DNA from: Valencia hispanica
Taxonomy: Eukaryota; Chordata; Actinopteri; Cyprinodontiformes; Valenciidae
Direction of reading: 5' to 3'
NCBI GenBank assembly: GCA_963556495.2
Contig: OY747712.1
Coordinates: 17,014,735 to 17,078,734, forward strand
Length of the DNA: 64,000 nucleotides
Positions 10,805 through 22,669 of the stretch are shown one piece after another. Each line of letters opens with the position of its first letter. Position 1 is the stretch's first letter. The translations under genes were made by a program, and so were the position numbers. The notes beneath the pieces were generated by a model, which was not told the origin of the DNA, did no database searches, and was given only the letters and a program-made list of their open reading frames with translations.

Positions 10805-11600
10805 ATAGATAGATAGTTTATTGATCCCCAAAGGGAAATTTATGCAACTATCCATAGTTGTAAAGTCAAGGGGGTGCTGGTGCGGTCAGAATTTTCCCTG
10901 TGAATTTTAGTGCCCCACTCCGCCCCTAGCATACAGATCCTAAACATGAATACTTTAAATACTTTAAATGAGTTTTTTTTATTTAAAGAACCCTATGCAA
11001 TATTTTTTAGGAATAGTGCAAAAATACTTTACAGAGTTGCAGAGTAGATGACCACTCTGGCTGTAAGGTGTTCACTGTGTTCATCAGAGAGACTGCCTGG
11101 GGGAAAAAAAAGTTTTTGTGGCGGCTGGTCATTGTAAACAGTGCTCTGTAGTGCCGACCTGAAGGTAAAAGTTTAAACAGTTTGTGTTCAGGATGTGTGG
11201 GGTCTGCAGAGATGCTAGCTGCCCTTTTCCTGACCCTAGTCATGTATAACTCTTGGGTGGAGGGAAGGTCAGACCTGATGATGCTCTCTGTACAGACCTA
11301 ATTCTTCTTTGCAGACACATGCAGTTCTGTTTTGTGGATGAGCCAAACCACACAGCGATGGACGTACACAGGGCAGACTGAATAATGGCCAGCAATTGTT
11401 TTGGTAGGTTGAAACTCTTGAGTTGCTGCAGGAACTGTAGTCTTTGCTGGGCTTTCCTAAGAATAGTGGCTATGTACGAGGACCATCCCAGGTCCCAGAA
11501 TAGGGTGGTTCCTTGGACACAATGTTGTTGAGAATGGTGAGGGAAGCCAGTTTTGGGTGGTGTTCTATGGAAGTCCGCTGTCATCTCCACAGTCTTGAGT
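10805..11600 (-). mobile_element. Rex1/CR1-like LINE 3' end, antisense
   Basis: The plus strand starts with ATAGATAGATAG and TTTATTGATCCCCAAAGG, the antisense of the LINE tail, followed by the C-terminal coding region up to about 11600. This is the standard 5'-truncated LINE layout inserted in minus orientation. The Rex1/CR1-like assignment rests on the coding part (next entry). Confidence 0.75.
11007..11590 (-). pseudogene. C-terminus of LINE ORF2 (reverse transcriptase), frameshifted
   Basis: Read from 11590 down, the first frame shows AQQRLQFLQQLKSFNLPKQL followed by a LCTSIAVWFGSSTK block and LQRRIRSVQRA. These correspond to the conserved tail after the reverse-transcriptase domain in Rex1/CR1-type LINEs of fish. 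The protein continues in a different frame from about 11243: RVRKRAASISADPTHPEH, then LLPSGRHYRAL and FFPQAVSLMNT. The change of frame near 11240 shows at least one indel. Palm motifs and endonuclease are absent because the copy is 5'-truncated. Confidence 0.75.
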
Positions 11601-11889
11601 GGTTTTAGATTTCTACATTCTTATGTATTACAGCGTTTCTGTGAATTTCCATAGGTTAAATCAAACACTTTTTAAGACCCATCATTGAAATGTCTTAGCT
11701 CAGTAATTCAGCTTAACTGTGTAATTTAAATATAAATTAATTCTACACTGATTCATATATTCTCTATATTCTAATTTAGACAGTTTTTGTTTTAGCTATC
11801 TAATGAACCCAGATTTCTATTCAAATGTAAATATTACATAAAACAATTTATAATACTGAAATGTATACAGCATGCAGAAAAGTATGTCC

Positions 11890-12800
11890 ATGTACTATAG
11901 AGTATATGCATTCAGCGCTTGGTTGGGACTCCTTGAATTAATGCATCAATGCAGTGTGGCATTCAGACGATCAGCCTGTGGCTCTTCTGAGATGTTGACG
12001 AAACACAGGTTGCTTTAATGGTGACCTTTAGCTCATTGGCATTGTTGGTTTTGGTGTCTCTCATCTTCCTTTTGACATTATTCGATAAAGAACCTTAAGG
12101 ATTTTATTCTGGTTAGTGTGCTGCCCAGTCAATCACAGCATAGTAATCAAAGCAAGTACTGTTATTTTTGGCAGGGGGGGCACGTACCATGTCGTACTGG
12201 AAAATGAAATCAGCATGTAAGTAAATTTTGTCAGTGGAGGGAAGCAGGAAGTGCTGTAAATGTTCCATAAAATGATTGTGTTGACTGGATGGGAAAACAC
12301 AGTGAAGCAACACTAGCAGATGACATGGCTCCCCAAATCATCAATGACTGTGGATACTTCACACTGCATTTCAACATGGACTTTTCCTCCAGACTCTGGG
12401 ACCTTGATTTTCAAGTTACATGCAAAATATACTTTCACAACACAACGAGCAGAGCAATATCCTTGATATGTCTGTATAGTGTCACTTGCAGCACCAACCC
12501 AAGCCACAGTCTGCTACTTGTGAATCTCTCTCAAACTCTTGGGTGAAATTTGCTTCTCTATCTCTACATGGCTGCAGCTATCCCTGTTACTTTTGCGCAT
12601 TTTTCTATCAAACTTAATCCGTCCATTCAACTTTCCATTAATATAATTGGTTGTTGCACTCCAGGAACAGCCAGCTTCCTTAGTAAGGGAGGTTGTCTCA
12701 CATTTTGCTCTAGTGTAATTGCTCAATGTCCAAACATATTTCAAGAGACCTTTGTAGATTAAATGAAAGCCTAGGCTCTTGGCTAGAACTGAGCTCACCT
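11890..12800 (-). mobile_element. Tc1-like transposon fossil, antisense
   Basis: Minus-strand translation gives LPSTDKIYLHADFIFQYDM (the block before the second catalytic Asp, here degraded), then a short KNNSTCFDYYAV stretch, and toward the N-terminus TKEAGCSWSATTNYINGKLN and MRKSNRDS, which are helix-turn-helix text of a fish Tc1-like family. Plus-strand landmarks are GCATCAATGCAGTGTGGCAT near 11943, GATGACATGGCTCCCCAAAT near 12320 and CTTGTGAATCTCTC near 12518. A large internal part between about 12440 and 12510 is deleted. Many stops. A small sense-strand fragment of the same family is at 62465-62640. Confidence 0.75.
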
Positions 12801-13100
12801 TTCTTTTTTATAGTTGATTGTGATAAAAGGTTATTAGCTGTCAAAGACACTCTGACCCACAGTGACAACTTGCCCCATGGTTGTCACAAAGTATGAGGTT
12901 GGCTGTCCTTATTAGTTTCAATGGGGTTTTTGCTTAGAAATTAAGTTTTTTTTAAATTGTGTAACTTTTTAAAATTATTATTAAAACGACAAATAAAATA
13001 TTTGGTTAAGGAATAAGTAATAATCAGTGTTCCTTGTGTTCAATCCCTACGTTTTAGCAAAGTACTTTTCTGGTGAGTGGTAAAGTGAAGGAATGTATAG
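12800..13100. other. No recognised feature
   Basis: AT-rich, no open frame of note. Confidence 0.5.
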
Positions 13101-13104
13101 TGCT

Positions 13105-13260
13105 GAAAATACAGTAATTTTCTGACTATTGAGCACACCTGAATATAAGCCTCACCTGCTAAATTTTAAAATAAAAAGAATTTTTCACACATATAGGCCG
13201 TACTTGAATATAAGCTGCAGGTTTTCATGTTGTAAAATGAGATATTTACACAGAAAGACG
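13105..13260. repeat. Terminal-type fragment of a pogo/Tigger-like element
   Basis: AATACAGTAATTTTCTGAC followed by ATTGAGCACACCTGAATATAAGCC and a second TTGAATATAAGCTGC. This ATAAGCC-type text flanks the transposase remnant at 13660-13945 and probably forms one end of the same element. Confidence 0.45.
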
Positions 13261-13289
13261 ATATACAGACGATTAGTTTTTGTTATAAT

Positions 13290-13400
13290 TACCTATGCCA
13301 GGAGGTAATGTTTTTGTGCCCGTCTTTCTGTTTGTTTGTCTGTCTGTTAGCAACAAAACTCAAAAAGTTACGGATGGATTTCGATGAAATTTGATTCAAC
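13290..13400. repeat. Fragment of a widespread fish repeat
   Basis: ACCTATGCCAGGAGGTAATG, then TTTGTTTGTCTGTCTGTTAGC and a stretch ending GGATGGATTTCGATGAAAT. I recognise this as a common fish repeat whose usual form has ACCTCCGCCAAGGAGG and a TCTGTCTG run. It seems inserted inside the pogo-like remnant. Confidence 0.5.
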
Positions 13401-13659
13401 ACATATCCACCCACTGAACAGTGGTGCTAACCTCCACTCCTCACCCATGTCAGAGAGCTCACAAGCGGCTCCCCTCGCGCAGGAGCCCCAAATCTCCGCT
13501 GGAAGAGCACAGCCATGCCTCTCATCAAGAGACATTTTATGGGAAAAGTACCAAAAGTTGGAATTAGATAACAACATGGGGATGGGGTTTTTTTTTCAAA
13601 CTCTGTCTAAAAATCTGCACTCGGGTGCCAACACAAAACAACAGTAATATGCCTGGTTA

Positions 13660-13945
13660 GATAATAAAAAATACTTTAGCCCACATGAAAAATCATTGGT
13701 CGCTATCTTCCTTTTCCTCACTTAAGCCACTGAAGTCGTTTTCTTCAGTGTCTTTATGTCCTCTGAAAGCTTTTGTCATTTTTTTTACACTGACTCAGTT
13801 CTTCCCGCTGCCTCCTCCAACGTCTCACCCTTGATTCATTGATGTCAAGCTTACGTGCAGTAGCTCTATTTCCTTCTTTGGTGGCCAGCTCATTTGCCTT
13901 TAACTTAAAAGCTGCATTATATGCATTTCTTCATGTGTTTTTCAT
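13660..13945 (-). pseudogene. Pogo-like transposase, internally deleted
   Basis: From an ATG at 13943-13945 (minus) the frame gives MKNT, an in-frame TGA at codon 5, then AYNAAFKLKANELATKEGNR and ARKLDINESRVRRWRRQREE. This is a pogo/CENP-B-type N-terminal helix-turn-helix DNA-binding domain. About 60 codons later the text jumps, in another frame, to an acidic stretch like NDFSGLSEEKEDSD that fits the C-terminal tail of such transposases. The whole DDE core is therefore missing. It cannot make an active enzyme; the HTH is also interrupted. Confidence 0.6.
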
Positions 13946-14048
13946 GATGGTGTGTGCATGAAAACTACCGGTAGTGTCTTGGCTGTAATAAGCAATGTGA
14001 CTGTAAGGAAACTATATGATAAATGAGGTTTACTTTTTAAAACTGAAT

Positions 14049-14748
14049 AACCCCTCCTTTCCACCGGACGCGTAAGCGGCACGTTACAGGAGCAGCACGT
14101 TTCACTTGTGTATTCTGCTGCTTGGCCCTTTCCACCGGGTGCGTATGAGGCGCATAGCAGCAGGGAAGCAGCTGTCACCGAGAGAGCACGAAATCACGCG
14201 AGATTAGCAAAATCACGCGTGGTTTCGTCAGTAAACACAACAACCATAGACATATATAAACGTCTATGACAACAATAACTAGGAAAAGACAACAACATGG
14301 CTCCAAAAGGTTGGTGTTTTATGTTATGTCCGTTTTATATTCGCCAATAAGTTTATGTTATGTCAGGGAATATCCAAAATTGCCCCTTCCCGCGAGGTAC
14401 TGACTTCTCACCGGCCGCACAGGTAGTGACATTTTTTTAAGTAAAGCAACTGCAAAGCAGCACGTTTCTTTTATTTTGAAAATTTCCGGTGCCGAGCCGT
14501 GTATTTCCTGTCTCCCCTATCCAAAATGTAGATATTTACGTGTTTCAGAGGCGTGCTGCTTAGAAAATAGGACTGCTGCGTATATTTAGAAAAGTGCTGC
14601 GACATGTCGCTCCTCAGACGCGGTACACTCGTGCTGCTTTCGCCTCCAGTGGAAAGGGTTCTATTGACTACAGTAGTGGCTATCAGCTGCGTATGACGTG
14701 CTGCTCCTGTTACGTGCTGCTTACGCATCCGGTGGAAAGGAGGGGTTA
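14049..14748. mobile_element. MITE with about 50-bp TIRs
   Basis: Left end ACCCCTCCTTTCCACCGGAC, then GCGTAAGCGGCACGTTAC and AGGAGCAGCACG. The right end, reverse-complemented, gives the same text with a handful of differences (GGATGCGTAAGCAGCACGTAAC). A TA flanks both sides, fitting a TA target duplication. Weaker inner copies of the TIR follow (TTTCCACCGGGTGCGTATGA near 14130 and CCTCCAGTGGAAAGGG near 14643). Inside is an inverted pair CATAGAC/GTCTATG near 14247-14270. No transposase, so it depends on another element. Confidence 0.8.
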
Positions 14749-14749
14749 C

Positions 14750-15580
14750 TGACATGAAATCCTTTTTCAGTTAGATTTAAAAGAGATGTCAATATGGACA
14801 TATTTTAAACTTTTTATTTTCTAAACAATAACATTTTTAAATTTCTTATTAGGGTCTTATTAGTGTGTATTTCTATTGTCCAAATACAGTGTTTATATGG
14901 CTGAGAGATATAGAAAGAGGGTGTTAAGTAAATTGCTGGTGTGTTAAGATTTATAAGTAAACTTTGTGTTTGTGTGCTTCTGTGTGTTTGTGCGCGAGTA
15001 GGTAGAATCTGATCGGCGCTCCCCTTTTTCTCAGCATTTCACCGCCGATCAATGCCCTCCCACAGGAGACCCAATGACTTCACTATCAAAGAGATTCTGT
15101 TACCTTCTCTCCCTTGTTTTGGGAAACAAAAGCCCATTTAGAGGAAAAAAACTCCCTTTTCTCACCCTTTTCCCACTGAGGAGACTCCATTTCATTATTC
15201 ACTCCACTGTTAGACCCAGATATATTAAACAGTCGTGGGGCTTTAATATTTGCATGCACAAAATAGTCAGAATTAGATTTATAAAGAGTAACAATTAATT
15301 GAGGCAATTGTATCTTCAAAATTATATCATAAGCTGTATATCTTGTTTTTAATGGTCAAAAGCACAAGTTAAGTCTAAATTTTAATTATATTAGAGTTAT
15401 ACTGTTATTACTTCTGGTAAGATTTACAAACATGGAATACTTCATATTTTTGTATCATGGGAAAATAAGCAGTAAGAACCATGGCCTTTTAAAGCAGGCC
15501 ATGATGCTAAAAAGAAATGTTATTGCTATACACTGCAAAGTAAATTATAGACCAGTCCAGATTCAGCTCAAATCCTTCCA
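14750..15580. other. No recognised feature
   Basis: AT-rich. Short open frames at 15074-15319 on both strands overlap one another and show no domain. GATCGGCG near 15011 and CGCCGATC near 15042 form a small inverted pair. Confidence 0.45.
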
Positions 15581-15584
15581 ATAG

Positions 15585-16390
15585 ATCCAGGAAAACGGTC
15601 ACAATCAGTTCAAATGACATACAGTCTAAATCAGTCTGAGTAGTAAGTTGTTTTCATTATTTAACCTAAACTGGGTAAAAGTAATCGATCTAAGCTAGCC
15701 GATTGCATTGCCATATTGACTTTACAGCAATTTATTTTCCCGGGCAAACATGTGGTGACAGTGGAAAGTAATGACTCTCTTTTAACTGCCAGAAACTTTC
15801 AGCCGAACCAAGCGCATTGACAGCGGCCATCTGCTGTGAATGACAAGCAGAAAACACTGAAAGAAACAGACCCACTTAGTCATGAGTGCTTTCTATGGTA
15901 AAGAAAATCAATAAAAGAACACAGAGTTAATGACAGCAATAGGTTTGTCAGTTGCTCTCTCCCAGAAATCTTTACACTAAAATATTGAGGCACTGAGTCA
16001 GGTGTACTTTCTAGGGTGAAATGGCTTGTAAATTCAGTCGCAGAAAAAGCTCCTCTAGGTGATCTATCCAGGAAAGACACACCTTAATATAGAAACACGT
16101 ATGGAAGCAGTACAGTACTTCCTGTGAAAAAAACAACAGAGAAAACAAAAAGTCGGTGACAGCAATATCTCCACCAATGGCTTTATCTAAAAGAAGATTC
16201 AATGCGAATAAATGCGATATGAGGTTGTAGTTCAGATTAATACAGAAGCAGGGTGCGAGGAGTATTTTCTAAGAGAAAGAGAAAACAGAGTTTATGGCAG
16301 TGATTGCTGTCAAAGGCTTTGTCCAGAAAGAATACACAGCTTTAGACAGAAGTACTAAGTCAACAGTACTTTCTAGGGAAATAATGAAGA
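15585..16390. repeat. Fish interspersed repeat with degenerate internal repeats
   Basis: 15600-15840 carries recognisable fish-repeat text (GTAATCGATCTAAGCTAGCC, ATGTGGTGACAGTGGAAAGT, then GCCATCTGCTGTGAATGAC). From 15880 on, a module of roughly 100-230 bases recurs in diverged form. Each copy has a (G/A)TACTTTCTAxGG core followed by AGAAAA...AGAGTTAATG(A/G)CAG: near 15886, 16005, 16110, 16262 and 16366. No coding capacity. Confidence 0.5.
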
Positions 16391-16399
16391 GGAGAAAAA

Positions 16400-18658
16400 A
16401 TTTGCTTTGTGTTTTATTGCTTCTTTATTACTTACTTCACTCTCCCTTTTAACAGATTTGACCTGAAGGCTTTTCTTTAAAACATGCTTATGAAGGCTCT
16501 CATTTTTATTCTTTATGGTGTCCTCTGTGTGGCGTTTGTCTGTGCTCCCGGTCCCTGCAAGGGTCTTCTCCAAGTACCCATGGCTTCCACCCTCTGTCTA
16601 GAAACCTTAAAATTAAACTACTGATCCTTTGGTGGCGTACACTGTCTCTCTTATCCAGTGACCGGTGGAATAAGGTGAATCCCTTCTATGAATAAGACAA
16701 AACAAATTTGAAAATTAATGATGACATTTCATAGAAATCTAGTAGTAAAAATGCATTATTTCCCTCCGAATTTAGGGATGTACATAAAACAAATGAATCA
16801 GAATTTGAGATGATCTACTTGTGGCGAAAATCCACCGAAGAGTAGCTTTCACATCTGAATAAAAGTCCAAGCACATAATTATTATAAAGATGAGTGTGCA
16901 GAAAAAGAGAAAAATAAAGCAGGAAAATATATTCAAAGCATTGTATTTCAGCAGAACATAGTCACAGGTTAGGCCTTTGTTTCACCCCTGTCAGTGAAAT
17001 ATTCAAGCTGACTCTAAAAAACTATGGTTCAACAAGTTTGTGCTTACACCAGCATTTTTAGGGATGCCTGAAAGTGGCTGCCAACTCATGCAGAAGGAGC
17101 AGGTTGACAGAATGATGATCCTCAGCCTCCCGTTGCTTTGCAAATACAGATGGTACAGTGTGTAAATGGAGATTTAAAGACGGAGACGCACAGGAGAAGA
17201 TGCAATGAGACGTGTTCATCCAAATTGAGCCTGCAACCCAGAGCAAATCAAAACGAAACGAGTGCCTGAATTAAAGGGGGACGATAATGGAAGAGAGGGA
17301 GGGAGAGGAGATGAAGAGCAACAATTGAGGTGGATAGGGAAAACTGGAAGATGATACAGCAACTGGGAAAGGAGCGGGCTAAGCTGAAAAACGAAGCTGT
17401 TTACTGGAGAGAGGAGAGTCAGTGGATGAAAAAGACTGCAACAGAACAGAGACAGATAATCGACGTGGGTGAGAGGGAATGGGAGAGGGGGGAGCTAGGA
17501 GGGAAACAGACAGTGACGGAGTGCACAATGGCTGGAGAATGAGATAAAGGTGAGCAGGGGGCGGGCAGGTTGTGAGAGGACAGATATCCAACAAATGGGT
17601 GACAAATGCAAAGAAAAAATGAAAAGGAAAGGTGAGTTCCCGTCCCCCCTTCCTTGCCGCAGTCCTTGAGCCAAAGCAGAGGGCAGCCAGGACAGATGCA
17701 GGCCTGACTGGGGCTGCTCGGGGCGGCAGACAGGACGAGCACTTGCAATAGGGACATTAACAAAGCGTGAAATTAAAGCTGCCAGGCTGCCAGGGACCAC
17801 GGGCCATGCCTTAACCCACCATCATCATCACCCCTCTGAGGTCTGCTCAGAGGCTGGAGGGGGCAGCAGCAAAGGGGCATTGACTGGATGCTGGGGGGTA
17901 ATAGAGCCTGGTGTATTACTGTAATGATGTGTGGAGAAAGGACAGAGGGAGAGAGATTATAAAGGGAGGTTCTAATCACTCCTGCGTGGCAGCATGGCTC
18001 TATCTGGTGCCACAGGCGGAGATGCTGGCTCATTATGGGTGTAGTCTGAAAAAGCCTTTAATATTGACCCTTCAAGACAAAAAACTTTTTCCTTTCCTGC
18101 CCACTTCAGCAAACCAGCTACATTTTATGACTGAACTTTAAAAAAAATAAGATCTATAACCTTAGGTGAAATGAATAGTTATATGTTTAGAATATATTGT
18201 ATGTGGAAAGCAATGCTTAGTGGATGATTTGTTTATTTCATGAAATGTTGTGGGTAAAATTCCCACAAGTGAGAAACTCTTTGATTTCAAAGAGAAAGAA
18301 CTCCAGTTGGATAACTCTAGATTCCCTATATCTCATCCACTGTAGCACATCATATTGTCACATTGGTTTGTGTCTGAATACGAGTGACCCTCGGAACAAT
18401 GAAACTGGACCAAAATGTTTGTTTTTGGGTTGTATATCACACTAAGTTTGCAAATGTTTCTAGCTACAAACTAATTTTATGTGTATTATGTCACAAAACT
18501 CTCATATGATACGCTCCTGATTAGGTGTGACCACTCATTTTACATGAGAACGTTTGCTTTTTAGTATGTGTCACATCCTTAGAACATAGCTTCCATCAGG
18601 CCAAAAACCTGGACAGTCGTTGGAGCTACACAATATAATCAATCGCAGACTTGATTCC

Positions 18659-18660
<2 letters not shown>
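16400..18660. other. No recognised feature; purine-rich patch
   Basis: Mostly plain non-coding DNA. 17280-17560 is strongly purine-rich on the plus strand (GGAAGAGAGGGAGGGAGAGG). Overlapping open frames on both strands at 17379-17800 follow from this composition. 16990-18050 has fewer repeat hallmarks and could be single-copy. Confidence 0.45.

Positions 18661-18662
<2 letters not shown>

Positions 18663-18738
<76 letters not shown>
18663..18738. repeat. (TA)n microsatellite
   Basis: About 38 TA units, uninterrupted. A short TAATG pentamer repeat follows near 18775-18792. Confidence 0.95.
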
Positions 18739-18739
<1 letters not shown>

Positions 18740-18740
<1 letters not shown>

Positions 18741-20795
18741 GTCATGCAATATATCCATTTCAAAGCATTGGAGTGTAATGTAATGTAATGTAATTTTTGA
18801 AGGGATTATCATATTTCAGTTGCCATGCATCAAAAATCTTCTTGCCGAAATGTATCTGGTGACTTCATGCACGTTCACAACTAATGTAGTTCAGATTTTT
18901 TCCAACACTATCATGATGACATTGTGATAATTGAAAACAGTAGTAAGGATAATTCGGGATAATAACGATGAATATTGCCATTGCAATATTTAGCAACTTT
19001 GTTGCAATGTTGTTTTTACAATTTTGTTTTCCATTTTGTTTATCCTCAACGACCAAGCTAAGTAATTTGTGAGTCTGAGTCTGAATTTCAGAACTTCCAT
19101 CCAAGCAAGACAGTCTTTGGAAGTGCGGTTGCGATAAACACTTGTCTTGCATTCTACACAGTGCCAAATTTGGTTACTCCTATTGGCTAACTTTGGACTC
19201 CCTTCACCTCAAAGGGTTTATTACATCATGTAGTTCTCACATAACCTCAAATTCCTGATTGCCCCATGTGGATGCATTGCACATGAGGAAGTTCAAAACA
19301 AAGCTTCCATCTAAGCAAGAAACCAGACCCAAAGGTCACCATAGAGACGCCAGACCTCCCAAAAGCCAGCACCAGGGGAGGCCTAACTGGCTCAGAGAAA
19401 ATGAACAGCCTCATCTGACCCACAGACAGCGTTACCTTTTTCCAGTTCTATTCCTCAAGTTCGGGTCCAGTTTGGTAGACAGCAGTTTCCAAAATATTGA
19501 GTTTTTCTCTTCCTCCTCTAAATGTTTCCTCAAAATCAACACTAGGCCATGAAACTCCTAGTTAGACTATAAAATGCATCTCTCTTGACATCTAAGAATC
19601 AATCTTTAAGTCAACAAGTAGTGTGTAGTTTATAATTAGCTGTTTCTCTTATCTGTTGTTTGCTTTGTTTCTTAGTATCTAAGCTTGCTTTGTCATAGCT
19701 AGAGATTGGGACAATTAATATTAGATTTGATTTGCCTTTACTAATTTTTAAACTATTTGTTGCTTCAATTAACTCAATGTGAATGTATGCTTCATATTAA
19801 ATAAAATGTAGACTGATTTGATTATGACAATGAGATTGTTTTCGCTAAGAAAGTTAAAGTAAATTAAAATGGCAGATATTTGCAACCTAGGTGTTCCCAG
19901 AGTGTTCCCACCCTTCCACAAAAGCAATGTCTGTGGCTCATAAAAATGCTCACAAAGGATTTGTTGTGTATGCATGCTCTCCAGTTTTGAACATCTTTGC
20001 CCCCTTTGTCAGTCACCCCGCAGCACCTTCATGTCTGTTTCCAGGAGAGGTGCTCTGCTGACAGGATGAGGTGATACTGTGGTAAACATTCAATTTCAAA
20101 CATCCATTCCTAACAGAAAAACCTGAAACCAGAGATGAAAATGGCAACTGTGAACTTCCACGCTCTTGTCACACCGGTTTATACCTTTTTGAATGAAACC
20201 AAACTGAGTGGCAAACCCTTAAAAAAATAGCTGCAAACTGACCCTGAGTCTGTTGCATTTTGTATTCCAAAAACAAATCACAAAAGTCTTTTAAATCTCA
20301 GTTGCTTTCTCTGTTTTTCTACACTGTAATTTGAACGTCTGTGACTTCTGGACAAAACAAGCATTTTTCTCCCCCAGCCATTTTGAGAGGCATTTTTCAT
20401 AATTATCATCTTAAGAAATAATTGTTAGCTGCCAAAAATCTGAGGCAATTTTTCCTTATACTCCCATTACCACCTAACATCAAATTATATAATTATAACA
20501 TTATTTCTTCAAGGAAAATGCACACTTAATTAGATGTTTCCAAGCCTGTTGTGTCACTAAATAAAATAATGTATCACAGTGAACTCTGGCAATGAAAATA
20601 AATAGGTTAGAGCAACACAAGATGTGTTTAAGACTGCAGAGTTTAGGTGTGTAAATGTTAAAATGTATTACTGCCCTTTTGAAGCTAATTCTCAGCTTTC
20701 AGCATTCCTGCATGGTTGCCTGAAGGTTATAAATATGAAATATGATGAAAATAGAAATGGCTAAATTAATTAATCACAAGATTATACATATTTTG
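18740..20795. other. No recognised feature
   Basis: AT-rich, no protein motifs, no terminal repeats noticed. Open frames at 18865-19167 and 19259-19552 have no domain. Confidence 0.45.
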
Positions 20796-21441
20796 TACAC
20801 TATATTGCTAAAAGTATGGCTTCATACCTCCAAATCATTGGATTCAGATGTTCCAGCCACTTCCATGGCCAAGGAGGTAAAAAAATCGAGCACCTAGCAA
20901 CAAATATTGCTTCTACATTTGTAAAAGAATAGGTAGCTCTCAGTAGCTCAATGAATTCCATTGGATGCCACCTATGTTATAAGTTCAGTCGTGAAATTTC
21001 CTCACTACTAATTGTTCCACAGTCAACTAGTGTAGCAAGGTAGTAGGGATTGGTAATGGCAGGAAATCAGCAATAAAGTAGGAGGCGAGGTTAAATCAGG
21101 GGAGGGTCAGCTAATGCTGACACACATAGTGTGCAGAAGTTGCCAGGTTTATGAAAAATTCCTACCTACAGATCTTCAAACTTCACTTTGGCATCAGATT
21201 GGATCAACAACATTGTATACACTCACTGGCCACTTTATTAGGTACACCTTGCTAGTACCGGGTTGGACCCCCTTTTGCCTTAAGGACTGCCTAAATCCTC
21301 CGTGGCATTGGTTCAACAAGGTACTGGAAACATTCCTCAGAGATTTTGGTCCATATTGACATGATAGCATCACGCAGTTGCTGCAGATTTCTCGGCTGCA
21401 CATCCATGATGCGAATCTCCTGTTCCACCACATCCCAAAGG

Positions 21442-21845
21442 CAGAGATGGGGACTCGAGTTTGAGACTCCGACTCGAAGTCGCACACACAGTGACATCAG
21501 ACTTGATTTGAGACTCGTCCTTGAAAGACTTCAGACTCGACTCGGACTCGAGCTGCGGGACTCGTGAACAATGTTTATTTTTAGGAAACAACTGATGAGC
21601 TCGCTGTTATTCCCCTCCCTCCTTTACCTATAACCTGCCCACGGCAGTGTTTCCCACACATAGACGAATCTGTGGCAGTACGCCACAGATTAAAATCTGA
21701 CCGCCACAGATTCAACACCGACCCAAAAAAAAATCAACACTGACCGTCACATATTTTTCTTTTTTACGCAATTTATAACACGCAGCGTGTGCCTTTCCTT
21801 TCTCTGCTCTCTCTTCGTCTCTCTGTCACTCACGCGTCTCTCTTG

Positions 21846-21882
<37 letters not shown>

Positions 21883-22658
21883 CCCCTCCCCTCCGTGCAC
21901 AGCACGTCTGTCTGGATCACCTGTGGAGGTGTGGCCTATTTGGTGCAGAGAAGACGGCTGGCGAAAGGTTGGTATCTCGTGAACACTTTTAACACACAAT
22001 CAAAGATTAAGAAATCCTATAAAATATTTTATATTCTGAATACAATAGTTTCAGTGTGTTGATGTTACTGTAGGTCCTGACCCTTAGCAAACAAGCGATT
22101 GCGCCTTCTTTAGAAAGTTAACTAGGTCGCAAGTTTGCGGTAAAATATAGGGTGTTAAAATTTATGTAATACAGTCTGTGTAACCAATTATTAACTTTTT
22201 TTTAACTTATTAACCTTTAGGAATTAGGATATACCTTTAGGAATCCCTTAAAGGTCTGTACTGTACTTTGTGTTCATACTACAAGGCAAAATACAGATAT
22301 TAACTTAAGAGTAAAGCATTCTTGGTGTTTTGGTCATGTTGCAAAACTAATTATATATCAAAATCAAAGCTGATACTGTATGCTAATAGATAAAGGAGTC
22401 ATATTTAAAATATTACATGCTTTGAATTCCTTATATATAGCTATGCAGTGTTGGATGGGTCGCTGTAGGTGATGATGCGACACTTATAACCAGAGACTTA
22501 ATATAATAAAGAGACTTGAGACTTGACTTGGAGTCTAGCTCAGAGACTTGAGACTTGACTTGGACTGTAGCTCAAAGACTGGAGACTTGACTTGGACTCT
22601 AGCTCAAATACTTGAGACTCGACTTGGACTCTAGCTCAGAGACTTGTGAGCATCTCTG
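21442..22658. mobile_element. hAT-like non-autonomous element nested in B
   Basis: Ends CAGAGATGGGGACTCGAG at 21442 and ...GAGCATCTCTG at 22658 (terminal CAGAGATG / CATCTCTG inverted). The 8-bp sequence CCCAAAGG flanks both sides (21434-21441 and 22660-22667), the size expected of a hAT target duplication; one extra A sits at the right junction. Removing the element restores the Tc1-like text across the site. Both subterminal regions are rich in GACTTGAGACTCGAC-type repeats. An (AC)n run lies near 21860-21881. No transposase seen. Confidence 0.78.
22511..22638. repeat. 32-bp tandem repeat, four copies
   Basis: Units start at 22511, 22543, 22575 and 22607, each of the form GAGACTTGAGACTTGACTTG then GACTCTAGCTCA, with 1-4 differences. 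It is the right subterminal part of the hAT-like element. Confidence 0.9.
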
Positions 22659-22669
22659 ACCCAAAGGTG

